From Halobacteroides halobius DSM 5150 (lineage in GTDB: Bacteria; Bacillota; Halanaerobiia; Halobacteroidales; Halobacteroidaceae), in the NCBI RefSeq assembly GCF_000328625.1, contig NC_019978.1:1116001-1180000 (forward strand): a DNA stretch of 64,000 nucleotides, read 5' to 3'. The translations under genes were made by a program, and so were the position numbers. The notes under the pieces were generated by a model. The model did not search any database. It saw only the letters and a program-made list of their open reading frames with translations, and was not told where the DNA came from. Below, piece after piece: positions 1 through 8,762 of the stretch (the stretch's first letter is position 1; the number at the start of each line of letters is the position of its first letter).

Positions 1-327
1 GATTACTTTATCAAAGAAGAAAGTAGCGCAAAGTATATTTATGATTTTGGTGATTACTGGGAGCATCTTATAGAGTTAGAGGAGATTAATTTAGCTAAAA
101 AACAGATCGATTATCCTATTTGTCTAGCTGGTGATAGAGCATGTCCGCCTGAAGATTGTGGTGGTATTCCTGGTTATCAGAGATTAGTAGGGATATTAGA
201 TGATCCTAATCATGAAGAGTATGATTTTATTTTAGAGTGGTTAGGAGGAGCATATAAGCCAGATGATTTTGATAGTTCTAAAGTGAAATTTGATGATCCT
301 CAGAAAAGATTTAATAATTTAGATTAA
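1..327 (+). CDS. pRiA4b ORF-3-like family protein (C-terminal part)
   Basis: The reading frame is open from base 1 and stops at 325-327, so only the last 108 residues are present. The text matches the plasmid pRiA4b ORF-3-like family: YDFGDYWEH near the start, then a Cys/Pro-rich stretch with ACPPEDCGG, a GYQRL segment, and a C-terminal FD-rich tail containing DDFDSSKV. Proteins of this family are small, soluble and without a proven biochemical role; some are linked to mobile elements or fused to SEC-C zinc domains. The gene lies 20 bases upstream of a decayed SNF2 helicase on the same strand, so the two may once have been cotranscribed. Family assignment is by motif memory and fairly firm; function is unknown. 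Confidence 0.8.
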   Translation, partial: DYFIKEESSAKYIYDFGDYWEHLIELEEINLAKKQIDYPICLAGDRACPPEDCGGIPGYQRLVGILDDPNHEEYDFILEWLGGAYKPDDFDSSKVKFDDPQKRFNNLD

Positions 328-347
328 GCTAGATTGAGGTGTAAATA

Positions 348-1141
348 ATGAAATTAATCGATCAATTACAGAATAAAGTAGACAGAAAGATTTATAAGCG
401 AGGGAAGAAGTATTATAAGCAAGGTCGAGTTATTAATTATAACTATTCTTTTGGTGGGCCAAAACAAGTTAATATCAAAGCTCAAGTTATCGGAAGTAAA
501 CACTATGGAATTAGTCTTAGTTTAGAATTAAGTAATAATCAATTAGTTTTTATTGGTCAGTGTAGCTGTCCTTATGATTGGGGGCCAATTTGTAAACATA
601 AGGTAGCAGTTGCTTATAAGTTTTTGAATGAAGACTATTCACAGTTAGATTCTACTTCTTTACAAAAAGCTAATTTTAATAAACTAGTGACATTAAGTAA
701 AGAACTGAGTCAAAAAGAAGTTGATTTAAAGTATTTTGTAAAAGGGCTACTGGCAGATTCAATGGTCAATTTCAAACTCAAGTTAGAATCTAAAGACTTA
801 AGCTTGGCCCAGTTAGAGGAGGTTATAAAAGAAAGGTATTTTTAATCAGTTTAAAAGCTGGAGGTACAGGATTAAATTTAACTGCAGCAGATATTGTAGT
901 TCATGTTGACCCATGGTGGAATCCAATGGTAGAACGTCAGGCTAGTGATAGAGTTCATCGTATTGGTCAAGAGAATAAAGTATTAATTTATAAGTTAATA
1001 ACATCTGGGACAGTAGAAGAGAAGATGTTAAAATTAAAGCAGCGAAAAAAAGATATTTTTGAACAAATAATTGAAGATAATGATAGTCCACTACAAGGTA
1101 TTAGTTGGGAGGATATCAAAGAATTACTAAGCTATCAATAA
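348..1141 (+). pseudogene. SWIM/SNF2 family helicase remnant with internal deletion and frameshift
   Basis: Two fragments of one helicase remain. The first (348-845, 165 aa) has a SWIM zinc-finger with CSCPYDWGPICKH around residues 73-85, the usual N-terminal module of clostridial SNF2 ATPases. The second frame carries the last part of helicase domain 2: [14 protein letters not shown] from about 836, then [17 protein letters not shown] and a short C-terminal tail ending at 1141. The central SNF2 ATPase (Walker A, DEAH, roughly 2 kb or more in relatives) is missing, and the fragments are in different frames with the junction near 825-840. A peptide from 348 would end after RYF at 845; the downstream piece has no Shine-Dalgarno at its first ATG (926). 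I read it as a pseudogene made by an internal deletion rather than two genes. Confidence 0.85.
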
Positions 1142-1168
1142 AAAGGGCCAAGCTTGGCCCTTTTTATA
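1141..1168 (+). terminator. Terminator built from two inverted GGGCCAA motifs
   Basis: Bases 1141-1164 form a perfect 24-base palindrome with no unpaired loop, made of AAAAGGGCCAAG and its inverse complement, followed by more T's. It ends the SNF2 remnant. Both arms contain the heptamer GGGCCAA that recurs throughout the window. Confidence 0.8.
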
Positions 1169-1268
1169 TTTAGTGTAGAAGGAATGAGGATTATTAAAGC
1201 AAGAGATTTATTTTAGAGGTGATTAGTGGTATACTAAGTAAAAAGTAGCATTTGGGGAGGTTTGGCTG

Positions 1269-3806
1269 ATGATTAAGGGACGGATTAATAAAATATACTA
1301 TGATAAAGATAATTTTTATATCTTCTCGATTATAAGAGATAATCACGAACAATTAACCCTTAAGGGGAATTTACCAACTGAGATTACTAAAAAAATAAGA
1401 CCAGGAAATCTAGTTAGTACAACAGGTCAAAAAGTATGGAATGATAAATATAAAAATCATCAGATTACGGTCAATAAGCATAATATCGAGATTGAAGAGA
1501 AGGGAGCTAGTGAAGAAGATTTAGAGGTTTTAGAAGGAGAAGTAACTAGTATAGTTTATAAGGATGATGGGTTTAATGTTTTTAGAATAGATACCGCAGA
1601 AGATTTTACCTGTGTCTCAAGTTCACCCGTCTTTATTGGGACTCAACTTGAATTAAAGGGCTATTTTGAGAAGAATGATTACGGGTTAAATTTTAATGTA
1701 GTACAAAGTAAAGAGTTACCTTTCTCTGATAAACAGGCATTAATTCATTTCTTAAGTTCTAAATTTTTTAAAGGAATTGGTAAACATTTTGCGACTAAAA
1801 TTGTAGATAGATTTGGCTTAGATACGTTAGATGTTTTTAGAGAAACTCCAGAGAAGCTAACTACTATCTCAGGCATTGGTGATAAAAGGGCGGCTACTAT
1901 TATTGAATCTTTTCAAGAAAAAATGAAGATTAAAGAAGTAATTAAGTTTGCAGTTAAGTATGAGATTACTGAAAATATGATTTTTAAGTTATATGAAAAG
2001 TATGGTAAAGAATTAATTAATCTCCTACAACAAAATCCCTACTTGATTACTGAATTAAGAGGGATTGGTTTTAAAAAGGCTGATCAAATAGCTCAAGAGA
2101 TTGGCTTAGAAAAAGACAGTAATTATCGTATTAATAGCTTTTTAACTTATTATTTATCAGCTAAATCAGGGGGACATACTTACTTTAGATTAGAGGAGTT
2201 AATAGAGACTATTGAAGAGGAATTAGAGATAGAACAAGCCTTTAATCAGGTCCTAAAAGCTTACTATCAGTTTGAAGAAATAAGTTATACTATTAAAGAA
2301 AATGGTGAATTAGTAACTAAAAAATTTACTAAGGACTTTGTATTATTTACTGAAGATGATTTGGATCCATTAACTGAGGATAGTAAGCAAGATCTCAGTT
2401 TGTTAGCTAAACAGGAAAAATTATGTGTAGCGACTGAAAAAAGCTATCAACAAGAGGTTGATATTTATGATAAGTTAAAGAGGATTAACTCTAGGTCTGC
2501 TACTGTTAATTTAGCTACAGCAGAAATTAAAGAGTTAATCAAAGAGCAAGAACAAGAGCAAGGTTTTACATATGCTAAGCAACAACGAGAGATACTAGAG
2601 CAATGCCTAAAAGAGAAGTTAGTAGTCTTGACTGGTAAAGCAGGAACCGGTAAATCAACTGTATCTAAAGGGATTATTAATATGTTTACTGAGAATGGAG
2701 ATAAGGTCTTGAACTTGGCCCCAACAGGTAAAGCAGCCAAAAGAATAATTGAAGTAACAGATAAACGGGCTCATACAATCCATAGTGCTTGTTATAACCT
2801 TGAATTTAGTAATTATGATGTAATTATGGTTGATGAAGCAGGAATGTTATCGACTTCTGTAGCGCATATGTTACTGAAGAGATTAAATCAAGATCATACT
2901 TTAGTCTTGATTGGGGATGTTGCTCAAATTCCTCCTGTTCAACCTGGTAATATTTTTAGGGATGTTATTAATATGATTAATAGTGACTTTATAGCCGGAT
3001 TATTTGTAGAGCTTGATGAGATTAAAAGGCAAGATAGTAATAGTCATATAGCAACGGTTTGCAATAAAATAGCGGAAGGAACTAACCCGGGGATAATTGA
3101 CTATCAGGATATTAGATCAGTTAAAAAGGATAATGAGCAGATATTGGATTATATTACAAGGCTAATTAAAGATGAATTAGAAGGTGATGAGGTAGACTTT
3201 AGTAATTTGCAGATTATTAGTCCGCAGTATAATGGGATAGTAGGTATTAATGCTATAAATGAATTAATCCAAGAAGAATTTAATCCTCATGATTATTTAA
3301 TTGAGACTAAATACAAAAAGGTTAAACGTCATGATAAAGTGATGCAGACAATGAATATGAAAGAATTAGATATTGTAAATGGTGATACTTTAGAAGTTTT
3401 AAGAATTGAAAACAGGGCCAAGGAAGATACTGAAATATCTAGAGAAGGAGCAGCAGATAAAGAAGAAATAGTAATTTGTAAATTAGATAATGGTTTAGAA
3501 GAGAGAATGATAGAATATCCTAAGCAGGATTTTATTAAATACACTACTTTAGCTTATTGTTGTTCAGCTCATAAGATGCAGGGCTCTGAATATCCAATAG
3601 TAGTCTATATTTTATCTACTTCTCATTATATCATGCTTAATAGAAATCTTTTGTATACCGGGTTAACTAGAGGAAAAGAAAAGGTTTATCTTGTTGGCCA
3701 GGCTAGAGCTTTTTATATGGCTTTAAATAATGAAGTTAATCAGAGTAGGAATACTGTTTTAGATTTAATTAAGACTCATAAACTAGCCCAAATAAATCAA
3801 GAGTAA
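1269..3806 (+). CDS. recD2: RecD2/RecD-TraA family ATP-dependent 5'-3' DNA helicase
   Basis: The 845-aa product has the layout of RecD2, the RecD-like helicase of bacteria without RecBCD partners: an N-terminal OB-like region (about 1-90), tandem helix-hairpin-helix motifs (SGIGDKRAA and RGIGFKKAD around residues 200-285), and an SF1B motor. Walker A is LTGKAGTGKST near residue 455, Walker B is VDEAGMLS near 521, and the C-terminal UvrD-like motif contains AYCCSAHKMQGSE and TGLTRGKEKV. It unwinds DNA 5'-3' in replication stress and recombination repair. ATG at 1269 follows GGGGAGG with 8 bases spacing. recQ follows after 15 bases, so the two repair helicases are probably cotranscribed. Length is slightly above the usual 740-830 aa. 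Confidence 0.95.
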   Translation: MIKGRINKIYYDKDNFYIFSIIRDNHEQLTLKGNLPTEITKKIRPGNLVSTTGQKVWNDKYKNHQITVNKHNIEIEEKGASEEDLEVLEGEVTSIVYKDDGFNVFRIDTAEDFTCVSSSPVFIGTQLELKGYFEKNDYGLNFNVVQSKELPFSDKQALIHFLSSKFFKGIGKHFATKIVDRFGLDTLDVFRETPEKLTTISGIGDKRAATIIESFQEKMKIKEVIKFAVKYEITENMIFKLYEKYGKELINLLQQNPYLITELRGIGFKKADQIAQEIGLEKDSNYRINSFLTYYLSAKSGGHTYFRLEELIETIEEELEIEQAFNQVLKAYYQFEEISYTIKENGELVTKKFTKDFVLFTEDDLDPLTEDSKQDLSLLAKQEKLCVATEKSYQQEVDIYDKLKRINSRSATVNLATAEIKELIKEQEQEQGFTYAKQQREILEQCLKEKLVVLTGKAGTGKSTVSKGIINMFTENGDKVLNLAPTGKAAKRIIEVTDKRAHTIHSACYNLEFSNYDVIMVDEAGMLSTSVAHMLLKRLNQDHTLVLIGDVAQIPPVQPGNIFRDVINMINSDFIAGLFVELDEIKRQDSNSHIATVCNKIAEGTNPGIIDYQDIRSVKKDNEQILDYITRLIKDELEGDEVDFSNLQIISPQYNGIVGINAINELIQEEFNPHDYLIETKYKKVKRHDKVMQTMNMKELDIVNGDTLEVLRIENRAKEDTEISREGAADKEEIVICKLDNGLEERMIEYPKQDFIKYTTLAYCCSAHKMQGSEYPIVVYILSTSHYIMLNRNLLYTGLTRGKEKVYLVGQARAFYMALNNEVNQSRNTVLDLIKTHKLAQINQE

Positions 3807-3821
3807 ACAGGAGGCAGATAG

Positions 3822-5582
3822 ATGTTAACAGAACCAAAGCAAGTTTTACAGGATTATTTTGGCTATGATTCATTTAGAGCGGGCCAAGAAGAGATTATAA
3901 CTAGTATTTTAACTAAAAATAATACCTTAGGAGTCATGCCTACCGGAGGAGGAAAATCGCTTTGTTTTCAGATTCCAGCTCTTTGTTTAGCAGGGATTAC
4001 GATTGTTTTCTCGCCTTTAATCTCCTTAATGAAAGATCAAATTGATTCATTACAGGCAGTAGGAATTGATGCTACCTTTATTAATAGTTCTTTAAGTAAG
4101 ACAGAAATAGAAACTAGAATTAAGAAGGTTAAAAGTAGAGACTATGATCTGCTTTATATAGCACCAGAGAGGTTACAATCTAATCAATTTCTAAGCTTAT
4201 TAGAAGAAATTGAAGTCTCTTTAGTAGTAGTTGATGAGGCACACTGTATTTCTCAGTGGGGACATGATTTTAGACCGGCTTATCTTTTGATTGCTGATTT
4301 TTTAGAAGAATTACCTAGTAATCCAGTAGTAGCAGCCTTTACTGCTACTGCTACAGAAGATGTACGAGAAGATATTAGTAACATTTTAGCGATTGAAGAT
4401 TCATTCATTACTAGTTTTGATCGGGCCAATCTAACCTTTAAAGTAATTAAAGGTGAAGATAAACGGGATTTTATTAAGGAGTATGTAGCTAAAAATAGTA
4501 CAGAAGCAGGAATTATCTATGCTGGAACAAGAAAAGAAGTAGATAATCTACATAAATTTTTACAACACCAGGACTTGGCAGTAGGTAAGTATCACGCTGG
4601 TTTAAATAAAAGGATAAGAAAAGAAACCCAAGATAAATTTTTGTATGATCAGATTAAAATAGTGGTAGCAACTAATGCTTTTGGGATGGGAATTGATAAA
4701 TCAAATGTAAGATATGTAATCCATCATAATATGCCCCAAGATATAGAGTCATATTATCAAGAAGCAGGTCGAGCTGGTCGAGATGGAGAAGCAAGTGAGT
4801 GTGTTTTATTATTCTCGCCTAGTGATATTAGATTACCTAAATATTTTATTCAACAGTCTAATCTATCTACTAAGCGCAAAGCCTTGGCCCAGCAAAAGTT
4901 GCAACAGATGATTGATTATTGTTATACTGGTCGGTGTCTACGAGGATATATATTAAATTATTTTGGCGAAGAAAATATAGCTGATGATTGTGATAATTGT
5001 AGTAACTGTGCTGATAACCAGCAGTTAGTAGATATTACCGTTGAAGCACAGAAAATTTTATCTTGTATTTATAGAATGAAGGAAAGATATGGTATTTCGA
5101 AAGTAGCTAAGGTTTTAAGAGGTTCAAAAGCTAAAGAGATTTTAGAGTTAGGTTTGGATGAATTATCAACTTATGGAATTATTAAAGATTATACAATTAA
5201 AGAGATTAAGAATCTGATTAAATTCTTAGTAGCAGAAAAGTATATTAAGTTAACTGAAGGAAAATATCAAGTAGCTAAATTGACTAACAAAGCTTATCCA
5301 ATATTACAACAACAGGAGCAAGTATGGCATAAAGTTCGTCAAGAGACTAAACAAATTACTAATAGTAATCAATTATTTGATAATTTACGTAAATTAAGAA
5401 AGAAGATAGCTAGAGAAGAAGGGGTGCCTCCTTTTATTATTTTTCATGATAGTACCCTACGTGATATGGTTGATAAGTTACCAACTAAGGGAGAAGAAAT
5501 GTTAAAAGTTAAGGGAGTAGGTGCCACTAAGTTTAAAAAATATGGTCAACGCTTTTTAGAGAAAATTAATGAGAGGAAGTGA
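3822..5582 (+). CDS. recQ: ATP-dependent DNA helicase RecQ
   Basis: This 586-aa protein is a standard RecQ 3'-5' DNA helicase for recombination and fork repair. Visible motifs are the Q-like FRAGQEE start, Walker A MPTGGGKS (about residues 38-45), DEAH in VVDEAHCISQWGHDFRP (about 137), motif VI with QEAGRAGRDG, a zinc-binding cluster of four cysteines around 366-395 (CYTGRC, CDNCSNC), the RQC winged helix and an HRDC domain over the last ~80 residues. The ATG follows AGGAGG. It sits between recD2 (15-base gap) and a DUF1232 gene (6-base gap), so all three form one unit. Confidence 0.96.
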   Translation: MLTEPKQVLQDYFGYDSFRAGQEEIITSILTKNNTLGVMPTGGGKSLCFQIPALCLAGITIVFSPLISLMKDQIDSLQAVGIDATFINSSLSKTEIETRIKKVKSRDYDLLYIAPERLQSNQFLSLLEEIEVSLVVVDEAHCISQWGHDFRPAYLLIADFLEELPSNPVVAAFTATATEDVREDISNILAIEDSFITSFDRANLTFKVIKGEDKRDFIKEYVAKNSTEAGIIYAGTRKEVDNLHKFLQHQDLAVGKYHAGLNKRIRKETQDKFLYDQIKIVVATNAFGMGIDKSNVRYVIHHNMPQDIESYYQEAGRAGRDGEASECVLLFSPSDIRLPKYFIQQSNLSTKRKALAQQKLQQMIDYCYTGRCLRGYILNYFGEENIADDCDNCSNCADNQQLVDITVEAQKILSCIYRMKERYGISKVAKVLRGSKAKEILELGLDELSTYGIIKDYTIKEIKNLIKFLVAEKYIKLTEGKYQVAKLTNKAYPILQQQEQVWHKVRQETKQITNSNQLFDNLRKLRKKIAREEGVPPFIIFHDSTLRDMVDKLPTKGEEMLKVKGVGATKFKKYGQRFLEKINERK

Positions 5583-5588
5583 TTAGTA

Positions 5589-5996
5589 ATGGATAAATTT
5601 ACTGATGGTGAGATACTAAAATTTTTAGGCAAGTTAGCTAATAAATGGGGCACAGGACATGATAGTATTACTAAAATTTTAAGTAAGGTAGAAACTTTTT
5701 TAGAGAAAAAACAAGGTAAGATTGAATTTCTAGACCAGGTGCGGTTATTAGTTGCTATGTTAAAGGATCATTCAGATCAAAGATATTATATTGATGATGG
5801 TACTTTAGGATTAATTATAGCTTGTTTGGCCTATCTTGTTTTACCGACTGATCTAGTGCCAGATTTTATTCCCATAGCTGGTTTTGCAGATGATGCAGTA
5901 GCTTTTACTATTGTCTTTAATCAAATTTCAGCTGAAATAAAAAGTTATAAAGAGTGGAAAGATGATGGAGAATTGATAATATGCGACAGGTCCTGA
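5589..5996 (+). CDS. DUF1232 (YkvA-like) small membrane-associated protein
   Basis: The 135-aa product carries the DUF1232 signature: a hydrophobic hairpin with ACLAYLVLPTDLVPDFIPIAG (residues about 78-98) followed by FADDAVA. Family members are small membrane proteins of unknown role. It starts 6 bases after the recQ stop and is presumably cotranscribed with the helicases. Directly after the stop another frame reads ATGPDGFCISTVAYDQF and ends at a TAG near 6047, which looks like a leftover of coding sequence but has no start. Confidence 0.8.
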   Translation: MDKFTDGEILKFLGKLANKWGTGHDSITKILSKVETFLEKKQGKIEFLDQVRLLVAMLKDHSDQRYYIDDGTLGLIIACLAYLVLPTDLVPDFIPIAGFADDAVAFTIVFNQISAEIKSYKEWKDDGELIICDRS

Positions 5997-6394
5997 TGGT
6001 TTTTGTATTAGTACGGTTGCTTATGATCAATTTATTACAGAATTGTAGCTAACTTTAATAGTAAATATCTTATCTAGATAATAATATCATAAGAAAAAAT
6101 TATGTAAAAGCATTGATAAAAAAGAAAAAAATAATATAATATATGCAGCTAAAAGCCAATAATATTAATTCAAAGCGAACAAATAATATAAACTAAAGCT
6201 ATATTAAGTAACTATCTTATTGAACAAGGTAGTTACATTGTCTTATTTAAAGTTAAGCTACAACTTTGTTCACAAAAATCAATTGAAAGTAATTATTTTT
6301 CCCTTGATAATATCGTAAAATTATTATATCATAATATCAAGATATATAAATATAAATTTTGGTACACAATATAATATTTAAGGGAGACAGAATT
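5997..6394. other. Gene-poor AT-rich region with nested inverted repeats
   Basis: No credible gene is present in these 398 bases. Bases 6208-6218 (GTAACTATCTT) pair with 6226-6236 (AAGGTAGTTAC) as an 11-bp stem with a 7-base loop. An outer 7-bp pairing, GAACAAA at 6177-6183 with TTTGTTC at 6265-6271, encloses it. The fold could be a structured leader RNA, a weak terminator or a decayed mobile-element end; I recognise no riboswitch class. The AT-rich stretch from 6301 to 6380 probably carries the promoter of the next genes. Confidence 0.4.
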
Positions 6395-6517
6395 ATGTTC
6401 TCTTTGAAAAAGGACCATATGCTTCTTTTGCCAACTGAGGAAACAGGAAGATTATTAGGAGGACAAGCAGGGGATTATTCGATAATTAAGTTAAGAATCA
6501 GACACCCAAAGGAGTGA
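6395..6517 (+). CDS. Small 40-aa ORF upstream of rhodanese
   Basis: An ATG at 6395 preceded by AGGGAGA (6381-6387) opens a 40-residue frame that ends at 6517, five bases before the rhodanese start. The peptide begins MFSLKKDHMLLLPTEETG and is rich in Leu and Lys with a Gly-Gly-Gln-Ala-Gly centre; it has no signal peptide or clear membrane segment. The good Shine-Dalgarno and tight spacing to the next gene support translation. I recognise no family. It could also be a truncated remnant whose C-terminal part has been lost. Confidence 0.45.
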   Translation: MFSLKKDHMLLLPTEETGRLLGGQAGDYSIIKLRIRHPKE

Positions 6518-6521
6518 TAAT

Positions 6522-6845
6522 ATGTTTGACTTTTTATTTGGAAGTAATATAGAGAATATTTCGCCCCGAGAAGTAGAAGGAAAACTAAATGATAAACAGA
6601 TTCAAATTTTAGATGTTAGAACAAAAAGAGAGTATAAGCAAGGCCATATTCCTAAATCCCTGAATATTCCGGTCAGCAAAATAGAAAGTAATTTGAATAA
6701 GATAGATAAGAATAAAGAGATCATTACTGTTTGTGCTTCTGGAATGAGAAGTAAGAAGGCAGCTAAGAAATTAGTTAAGGCCGGATATGAGAAGGTTAAG
6801 AATATGCCTGGCGGTATGAAAGCATGGCAAGGAAAAGTTAATTGA
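6522..6845 (+). CDS. Single-domain rhodanese-like protein
   Basis: The 107-aa product is one rhodanese domain, a carrier or transferase of sulfane sulfur acting in the cytoplasm (no signal peptide). It shows LDVRTKREYKQGHIPKSLNIP at the start of the fold and the active-site loop CASGMRS with catalytic Cys71, then GGMKAW near the end. The CxxGxR loop is typical of PspE/GlpE-like single-domain rhodaneses. The ATG at 6522 follows AAAGGAGTGATAAT. Its 40-aa upstream ORF is probably cotranscribed. The real substrate cannot be told from sequence. Confidence 0.88.
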   Translation: MFDFLFGSNIENISPREVEGKLNDKQIQILDVRTKREYKQGHIPKSLNIPVSKIESNLNKIDKNKEIITVCASGMRSKKAAKKLVKAGYEKVKNMPGGMKAWQGKVN

Positions 6846-6876
6846 CTGATTTACTATAGTTTTGAAATAAAGTTGG

Positions 6877-6902
6877 CCCTGCACTTTAGTGCAGGGTTTT
6901 AT
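6877..6902 (+). terminator. Rho-independent terminator of the rhodanese gene
   Basis: CCCTGCAC (6877-6884) pairs with GTGCAGGG (6889-6896) across a TTTA loop and is followed by TTTT. The upstream arm overlaps a TTGGCCC heptamer at 6873-6879. Confidence 0.85.
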
Positions 6903-6904
6903 AA

Positions 6905-7048
6905 TTTCGCACCTATAAAACATCAATATTAACAGATGATGATATTGAATTAGCTAGACAGTTAAGTCAAGAGATTGGACAATTAATGATTAATAATGAT
7001 CTAGGAATGGCTTTAATAAACAAGATCAAAGAGGAAAAGAGAATTTAA
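6905..7048 (+). pseudogene. IS-end-like sequence plus 3' fragment of an unknown gene
   Basis: Bases 6905-6925 (CGCACCTATAAAACATC region) resemble the right ends of the two ISLre2-type elements in this window, which read TCACCTACAAAAACTTGAC and AACCTATAAAAAATTGATG. An open frame of 42 codons follows, from about 6920 to the TAA at 7046-7048, without start codon or Shine-Dalgarno. It reads LTDDDIELARQLSQEIG, then GMALINKIKEEKRI: a helical C-terminus of some protein I cannot name. I take it as a gene cut off by an IS event. Confidence 0.4.
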
Positions 7049-7128
7049 TCATAAATATAGTTTTAAAGACAATTGTTTGATTGGTAAAATAACTTTTAAG
7101 TATGAACCTATAAAAAATTGATGATAGC
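7049..7128 (+). mobile_element. Relic of an ISLre2-type right end
   Basis: ATAAATATAG (7051-7060) matches 51252-51261 inside the transposase tail of the 49.8-51.4 kb element. Then, after a gap equal to an internal deletion of roughly 27 bases, 7061-7122 matches 51287 onward: TTTAAAGnCAATTGTTTGAT, an AT-rich stretch, then AACCTATAAAAAATTGATG. So this is the deleted 3' end of a third, closely related element with no transposase left. Confidence 0.75.
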
Positions 7129-7279
7129 CTATTTTTTATATTATGGAGGAAGAAAGAGAGTTATAGATAAAAATTATAATAAAGCCTAAAAAATGAGGAG
7201 GAGATAAAGTAAACTTAGAAACATTATATAAATCTACTAGAATCAGAATTCATAGCAGATTAAGAAAGGAAAATAGATA

Positions 7280-8476
7280 ATGTGCAATAAAGAAAAAGGA
7301 TTATTAGTTAGTATAATAGTCTTAAATTTAACTATAGCTCTAACTGGAATACTAATTGCTAAAGATAAAAAGTTGACTGTAGATAATAAGTTAAGGATTC
7401 ACTTTATAGATGTGGGCCAAGGTAATGCTACTTTAATCCAGTTACCTAATCAAGAAGTAATGTTAATAGATGCCGGAAAGAATAATCAAGGGCCAAAAGT
7501 AGTTAATTACATAGAGAAGCAGGGAATAGAAAAAATTGATTATTTAATTGGAACCCATCCCCATGCGGATCATATTGGTGGTTTAGATAGAGTAATTTAT
7601 AACTGTAAGGTTGGTCAAATTTATCTACCTCAAGTTACTCATACAACTGAAACTTATTTAGACTTATTACAAGCAATTAAGTCTAAAAGAAAGCAGATTA
7701 TAGCAACTCAAGTAGGTCTTAAATTAATTGCTAGTTCCAATCTGCAGGCCAGGATAGTTGGCCCAGTAAATAATAATTATCAAGATTTAAATAATTGGTC
7801 TGTTATAACTAAAATTAAATATAAACAAAACTCATTTTTATTTACTGGAGATACCGAAGCAAAAATAGAAGCTGATTTAATAGATACAAATATTAATTTG
7901 CAAGCTGATCTATTGCAAGTGCCTCATCATGGAAGTAATTCTTCTACTACTATCTCTTTCCTAAAGTCTGTCAATCCTAAGTATGCGGTGATTTCTGCAG
8001 GAGATAATAATAGATATGGCCATCCAGCTACTGAAGTTGTGGCTAGACTTAAGCAGAGAGGGATCAATATCTATCGTACTGATAAACAAGGAACTATTAT
8101 TGCTATAAGTGATGGAGAAGATATAACCTTTAATGTTGAGGCTAGAGAAGATACCAGTCTTACAAAATCAACTAGTGTTAAAATAACTTATCTAAGTCTT
8201 GAAGAAGAAGTAGTTGAGATAAGGAATCAAGGAAGTAACAAAGTAGATATTTCTCATTGGAGATTAGTAAGTACTACAGGAGGACAAAATTTTGTTTTTT
8301 CAGCTGGAACAATAATAGAAGAAGAATCTACTATAAAAGTAGTTGCAGGGCCAAATGCTACTGCGGGAGAAGATAAATTAGTCTGGGATGATTGGTATAT
8401 CTGGAATAATGATGGCGATGGGGCTAAATTATATAATTCTAAAGGAGAATTAGTTTCTAAATATCTAAGTTATTAA
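7280..8476 (+). CDS. Exported ComEC-like metallo-beta-lactamase hydrolase with C-terminal lamin-tail domain
   Basis: The 398-aa protein has an N-terminal signal/anchor helix (residues about 8-26, charge then VSIIVLNLTIALTGILI), a metallo-beta-lactamase domain of the ComEC/Rec2 C-terminal type, and an LTD (lamin tail) domain at about 290-398. Metal ligands are visible as THPHADH (His93, His95, Asp97, His98), VDVGQGNA-like FIDVGQGNA (43-50), the FTGDTEA motif and VPHHGSNSS. Such proteins are thought to be extracellular nucleases or phosphodiesterases; the exact substrate is unknown. A DUF3006 gene follows after 30 bases, a partnership often seen for this family. The ATG at 7280 has a weak Shine-Dalgarno (AAGGAAA). 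Confidence 0.85.
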   Translation: MCNKEKGLLVSIIVLNLTIALTGILIAKDKKLTVDNKLRIHFIDVGQGNATLIQLPNQEVMLIDAGKNNQGPKVVNYIEKQGIEKIDYLIGTHPHADHIGGLDRVIYNCKVGQIYLPQVTHTTETYLDLLQAIKSKRKQIIATQVGLKLIASSNLQARIVGPVNNNYQDLNNWSVITKIKYKQNSFLFTGDTEAKIEADLIDTNINLQADLLQVPHHGSNSSTTISFLKSVNPKYAVISAGDNNRYGHPATEVVARLKQRGINIYRTDKQGTIIAISDGEDITFNVEAREDTSLTKSTSVKITYLSLEEEVVEIRNQGSNKVDISHWRLVSTTGGQNFVFSAGTIIEEESTIKVVAGPNATAGEDKLVWDDWYIWNNDGDGAKLYNSKGELVSKYLSY

Positions 8477-8506
8477 TAATAATTTATTTAACAAGGAGGA
8501 ATAAAT

Positions 8507-8698
8507 TTGTTAATAATTGATAGATTTGAAGGAGATAAGGTTATTATTGAGTATAATAATCAAACCTTTAATTTACCTAAGTCAGTACTTCCTAAGCAAG
8601 CTAAAGAAGGAGATGTAGTTAAACTAATAATTGATCAAATAGAGACTAATAATAAAAAACAGAGGGTTAAAGAATTAGCCAATGAGCTATTTGAATAG
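8507..8698 (+). CDS. DUF3006 small protein
   Basis: The 63-aa product begins MLIIDRFEGDKVIIEY and contains LPKSVLPKQAKEGDVVKL, the DUF3006 pattern of a small beta-rich protein. The start is TTG at 8507, chosen because AAGGAGGA lies 6 bases upstream. DUF3006 genes commonly sit beside secreted ComEC-like metallo-beta-lactamases, as here. Molecular role unknown. No clear terminator follows; the promoter of the next gene begins 60 bases on. Confidence 0.8.
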   Translation: MLIIDRFEGDKVIIEYNNQTFNLPKSVLPKQAKEGDVVKLIIDQIETNNKKQRVKELANELFE

Positions 8699-8762
8699 AT
8701 TTATAAATAAGTGAATATTAAATGGTTAATTGTGAGAATCTATTACTAAAGTTTGTTATAAC

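Noticed and set aside
926-1141. Independent 71-aa helicase gene
   Set aside because: The helicase motif continues upstream of the ATG in the same frame ([10 protein letters not shown] from about 836), and no Shine-Dalgarno is present, so it is the tail of the SNF2 pseudogene.
5978-6047. Separate gene reading ATGPDGFCISTVAYDQF after the DUF1232 stop
   Set aside because: It has no start codon or ribosome-binding site and is only about 21 codons long; at most a remnant.
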